A DNA stretch of 8,060 nt from Clostridiales bacterium. Lineage in GTDB: Bacteria > Bacillota_A > Clostridia > Oscillospirales > Oscillospiraceae. Shown piece after piece: positions 5,973 to 8,060 of this stretch. Location of the stretch: NCBI GenBank assembly GCA_014799485.1, contig JAAVHY010000051.1, forward strand, positions 1 to 8,060, given 5' to 3'. Under the pieces are notes generated by a model. The model was not told the DNA's origin, searched no databases, and worked only from the letters and a program-made list of their open reading frames with translations. Made by a program: the position numbers and the translations under genes. Every line of letters begins with the position of its first letter. Positions within the stretch are counted from its first letter, which is position 1.

Positions 5973-7170
5973 TCAGAAGTTAAAGGCCGCGTCCAGCTTG
6001 TCCGCCGCGTCCTGGTCACGGGTTTTCAGTGCGTGGGTATAGATGTTCAGTGTGGTGCTGGTATGGGCATGGCCCAGACGGTTGGAGACGGTGCGAATGT
6101 CCACCCCCTCGGTAATCATAATTGTGGCGTTGCTGTGACGGAGAGAGTGAAGGGTGACTTTTGGAAGGTCACACCGCTCCAAGAACTTAGGGAACCAGCC
6201 GGAGATGGTATCAGGGTGGATGGGCCGTCCGTCCCACTGGGTAAACAGTCTGTCGGTTTCCTGCCAGCAGTCCCCCGCTTTCTCCTTCTGCTGGTTCTGG
6301 TACTGCTGATACTGCCGGAGCATCTGACAGACGCCGGGGCCAATGGTCATTTTGCGGATACCGGCTTTTGTCTTAGGCTCTTTGGTGATATAGTTCCCGC
6401 CTCCGAGATATTGGGAAGAACGACAGATGGAAAGCGTCTGGCGCTCAAAGTCTATATCCTTCCATTCCAGCCCGCACAGCTCCCCACGGCGCATACCCGT
6501 ATAAATGAGCAGGGTAATCATGGCGCGGTACTGCATGGGTTCCCGGTTCAGCAGGAACAGCAGCTTTTTCAAATTAGCCTCGTCAAGGCATTCCCGCTCC
6601 TGGCTGACAAGCTTAGGCGGGTCTGCCCGTTCGGCCACGTTGCGGTCTAACAGCTCCCAGCGGACGGCGGTATTTAGAATCTTGGAAATCAGCCGGTGAT
6701 GGTCAAGGACAGTCTTAGGGGCCAGTGGTCTAAGCTCTATCAGTTTCCCGTTCTTGTCCCGCTTTCCCTTCTTGTTTGTACCGGGTTCCATCAGATTTTT
6801 ATAGATAGAAGGTGTTGAGATGGGTGGGGCGTAAGTCCGCCAGTTTGATATGCCCGATTGCCGCATTGATCCGCTGTAGATATTCACCGTAGCGACAGAA
6901 TGTCTTAGGCGCTAACCGCTGTTTGGCGTAGTCCTCCATCCACCGGGCGGAGAAGTCCCGAAAATAGATATTACTGCTGACAACCTCCCCTTTGCGGACT
7001 TTGTTCTCGAATAGAACTTTTTGCCGCTCCAACTCTTTTTCTATCTGCTTTGGGGTCATACTGGGCTCCGGCGTCCAGTGCATATACTCATAGAGCCGCT
7101 TGCCCTGACTGTCGAGGCCGCAGGAAACCCGGATTTCATAGGACGATCCCCGTAAACGAGCAGTTGCCAT
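5973..7170 (-). pseudogene. int: Tyrosine integrase, frameshifted by a 4-base duplication
   Basis: Two overlapping frames form one Tn916-type integrase. The first runs from ATG 7170 (AAGGAG four bases upstream): arm-binding region MATARLRGSSYEIRVSCG, core-binding region ARWMEDYAKQRLAPKTFCRY, ending at a stop at 6799-6801 after THLNTFY. The other frame resumes with KNLMEPGTNKKGKRD and carries the full catalytic domain: TGMRRGELCGLEW (Arg), KTKAGIRKMTI (Lys), HSLRHSNAT (His, Arg), LGHAHTSTT, and NIYTHAL (Tyr). At the joint the plus strand reads ATAGATAG (6801-6808); removing one ATAG restores THLNTFYKNLMEPG and a 397-residue protein, the normal length. It probably excised and integrated the right-hand element. 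The catalytic half alone could not bind arm sites. A sequencing error is the alternative. Confidence 0.9.
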
Positions 7171-7230
7171 TGTGCTCCTTCCTTTCCACAGAAGCATTTG
7201 GAGGCGCTTCAAATCGTGTCCCCCAAAGTT

Positions 7231-7259
7231 AACATAAATCAAACTTTTCCAAATTGCAA
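7231..7259 (-). promoter_or_regulatory. Candidate integrase promoter
   Basis: On the minus strand TTGCAA (7254-7259) and TATGTT (7231-7236) are 17 bases apart, placing a start near 7224, about 54 bases before the integrase ATG. The stretch is AT-rich, and an inverted pair TTTTCCAAA (7245-7253) and TTTGGAAAA (7275-7283) overlaps it, a possible binding site for excisionase or a repressor. Confidence 0.45.
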
Positions 7260-7293
7260 AACATTTTCTCAAATTTTGGAAAAATTTTTTATC

Positions 7294-7353
7294 GGAGCGT
7301 GATAAGAATAATCAGGGCAGGAAAGTGTGCCCCACTGCATTATCACGCTTCGG
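7294..7353. other. Large hairpin between excisionase and integrase genes
   Basis: AGCGTGATAA (7296-7305) is perfectly complementary to TTATCACGCT (7340-7349), and two further C-G pairs follow beyond one mismatch. Inside, GGGCA (7315-7319) pairs with TGCCC (7328-7332). On the minus strand it starts just after the excisionase stop and is followed by an A/T-rich tract (AAAAAATTTTT) rather than a clean U run. It could be a terminator/attenuator or a protein site. Confidence 0.6.
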
Positions 7354-7359
7354 AAGAAA

Positions 7360-7611
7360 TTACTTCACTGAAACAGGCACAGGTCGGATAGTTCCGGGTT
7401 CTGTGTCAGTCTCAAGGGCAGAACTGATATAGGGTGTTGACAGATAGGCCAGCACGGTGTCATAGTTTAAGAGTATTTTTCTACCTACTCTGATACAAGG
7501 AATAGTGCCATCCGCTACCCAGCGCCGGAGCATACTTGGTGTAATACGGCTGTCTGGGTCATCGGCCTTTAGCATTTGATAAGTTTCTGGTATAGAGCGT
7601 ACTCTTACCAT
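7360..7611 (-). CDS. xis: Excisionase-like HTH protein (83 aa)
   Basis: Small DNA-binding protein with the winged/MerR-like HTH typical of excisionases: YQMLKADDPDSRITPSMLRRWVADGTIPCIRVGRKILLNYD reads as helix, turn, recognition helix (MLRRWVADG) and the wing with the IPCIRVGRK strand. The last 25 residues (SSALETDTEPG...) look disordered. AAGGAGGTG six bases upstream is an almost ideal ribosome site. Position directly before the integrase and the size agree with Tn916-type Xis, which bends DNA at the element ends and favours excision. Its partner integrase is frameshifted, so in this copy it may act only with another integrase. Confidence 0.85.
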   Translation of the reverse strand: MVRVRSIPETYQMLKADDPDSRITPSMLRRWVADGTIPCIRVGRKILLNYDTVLAYLSTPYISSALETDTEPGTIRPVPVSVK

Positions 7612-7623
7612 CGGAACACCTCC

Positions 7624-7806
7624 TTATGATACCCGCAGCCGAAAATACTGCGGTTCACCCTGGTGCTTTCCTCCTCGGCAGGAGGGAGAAGCTACCCTTG
7701 ATATGTCAATATCATAGAGGCCGGACGGCAGACCTGCTATCAAATCCATTAGCTCCTCTGTTGTACCTGATGATGTTTTACGTTCTACTTCAATGATGTG
7801 AACCAT
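7624..7806 (-). CDS. Small conserved-position protein, unknown function (60 aa)
   Basis: Open frame from ATG 7806 to a stop 12 bases before the excisionase start, and 13 bases after the sigma-like gene, so it lies inside a tight operon. The ribosome site is weak (AGGA about 10 bases upstream), suggesting coupling to the upstream gene. Sequence: an N-terminal VHIIEVERKTSSGTTEELMD part, a central LPSGLYDIDISRV, and a basic end with SCRGGKHQGEPQYF. No domain, signal peptide or membrane span is recognised. Tn916 has a small unknown gene at this same place, which supports it being real; no similarity is claimed. Confidence 0.6.
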   Translation of the reverse strand: MVHIIEVERKTSSGTTEELMDLIAGLPSGLYDIDISRVASPSCRGGKHQGEPQYFRLRVS

Positions 7807-7819
7807 TTTAGTTGTCCTG

Positions 7820-8060
7820 TCAGCTGACAGCGCGGTTCAATTTTCGGTGCAGCGTTCTCAGCCGCTTTGAGATGGCCATCCTGGACACGCCCAAACGTCT
7901 GCCGATTTCCTCCATGGACAATTCCTCATCGTATCGGAGGGAAATCAGCTTTTGTCCCCGTTCATCCAAATCGGCCACCGCTTCCCGCAGTGTTTCAAGC
8001 TGGAGGTTCTTTAGTGCGATGTTCTCCGTCACACGCTCGGCGTCCCCATAGCTGGACAGC
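7820..8060 (-). CDS. Sigma-70 region 4 family protein, 5' end cut by window edge
   Basis: C-terminal DNA-binding region of a small sigma-like regulator. Visible: LETLREAVADLDERGQKLISLRYDEELSMEEIGRRLGVSRMAISKRLRTLHRKL, the region 4.2 helix-turn-helix that contacts a -35 box (EEIGRRLGVSRMAISKRL). The frame is open to the right edge (SSYGDAER before a GTG at 8032), so the GTG is probably not the start and the protein begins outside. In Tn916-type elements a gene of this kind sits before the excisionase and controls element transcription. Its stop codon lies in a perfect 14-base palindrome (7817-7830). Confidence 0.88.
   Translation of the reverse strand, partial: LSSYGDAERVTENIALKNLQLETLREAVADLDERGQKLISLRYDEELSMEEIGRRLGVSRMAISKRLRTLHRKLNRAVS

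Larger units (their letters stand above)
5916..8060 (-). mobile_element. End of a Tn916/Tn1549-type integrative element
   Basis: The order sigma-70-like protein, small unknown protein, excisionase, integrase on one strand is the standard recombination end of Tn916-like conjugative elements. The element should continue to the right of the window with transfer genes. Its left border must lie near or beyond the terminator at 5916, but no att sequence could be identified. With its integrase frameshifted it is probably stranded. Confidence 0.7.

Noticed and set aside
6033..6650. 205-codon plus-strand frame opposite the right integrase
   Set aside because: It is antisense to the catalytic domain of the integrase and has no recognisable feature.

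Overview
The window looks like accessory DNA of a low-to-medium GC, Gram-positive anaerobe, most likely a gut Clostridia (Oscillospiraceae-like) genome. The reasons are strong AGGAGG-type ribosome binding sites, a surface protein with three S-layer homology (SLH) domains, Tn916-type recombination genes, and small XRE regulators and a Hanks-type kinase of the kind common in these bacteria. No gene allows a species assignment, so this is an inference from style.

Left part (1-1010): the 3' two thirds of a tyrosine integrase run in from the left edge. A strong bidirectional hairpin terminator follows. Next to it lies the 3' half of an initiator tRNA-Met gene, on the minus strand, from its CCA end to the anticodon loop. 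Short GGTCA-type repeats flank this fragment on both sides, and helically phased TTTC tracts lie on its right. Integrase, tRNA core and arm-like repeats on both sides make up the layout of a complete attachment site (attP). This fits two elements in tandem in one tRNA gene, or the closed circular form of one element, better than a simple chromosome/element border.

Middle part (1011-5794): a small XRE repressor (minus strand) is divergent from a 729-residue secreted right-handed beta-helix protein with SLH domains. Then, on the minus strand, comes a two-gene operon: a Hanks-type Ser/Thr kinase overlapping by 10 bases a zinc-ribbon, single-membrane-span protein. Divergent from the kinase is a 141-residue XRE regulator. 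Two distant control regions, 3.8 kb apart, share a 20-base element (18 of 20 identical) placed at the same distance from a -10 box. A second pair of promoters shares an 11-base -10 region. This suggests that the surface protein and the kinase/XRE locus are co-regulated as one module, a possible surface-display signalling system I do not recognise as described.

Right part (5916-8060): the end of a Tn916/Tn1549-type integrative element, all on the minus strand: sigma-70 region 4 protein (cut by the right edge), a 60-residue unknown protein, excisionase-like protein and integrase. The integrase is broken by a 4-base tandem duplication, so this end is probably immobile unless helped in trans. A large hairpin lies between the excisionase and integrase genes.

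No rRNA, complete tRNA, CRISPR array or transposase gene was found.
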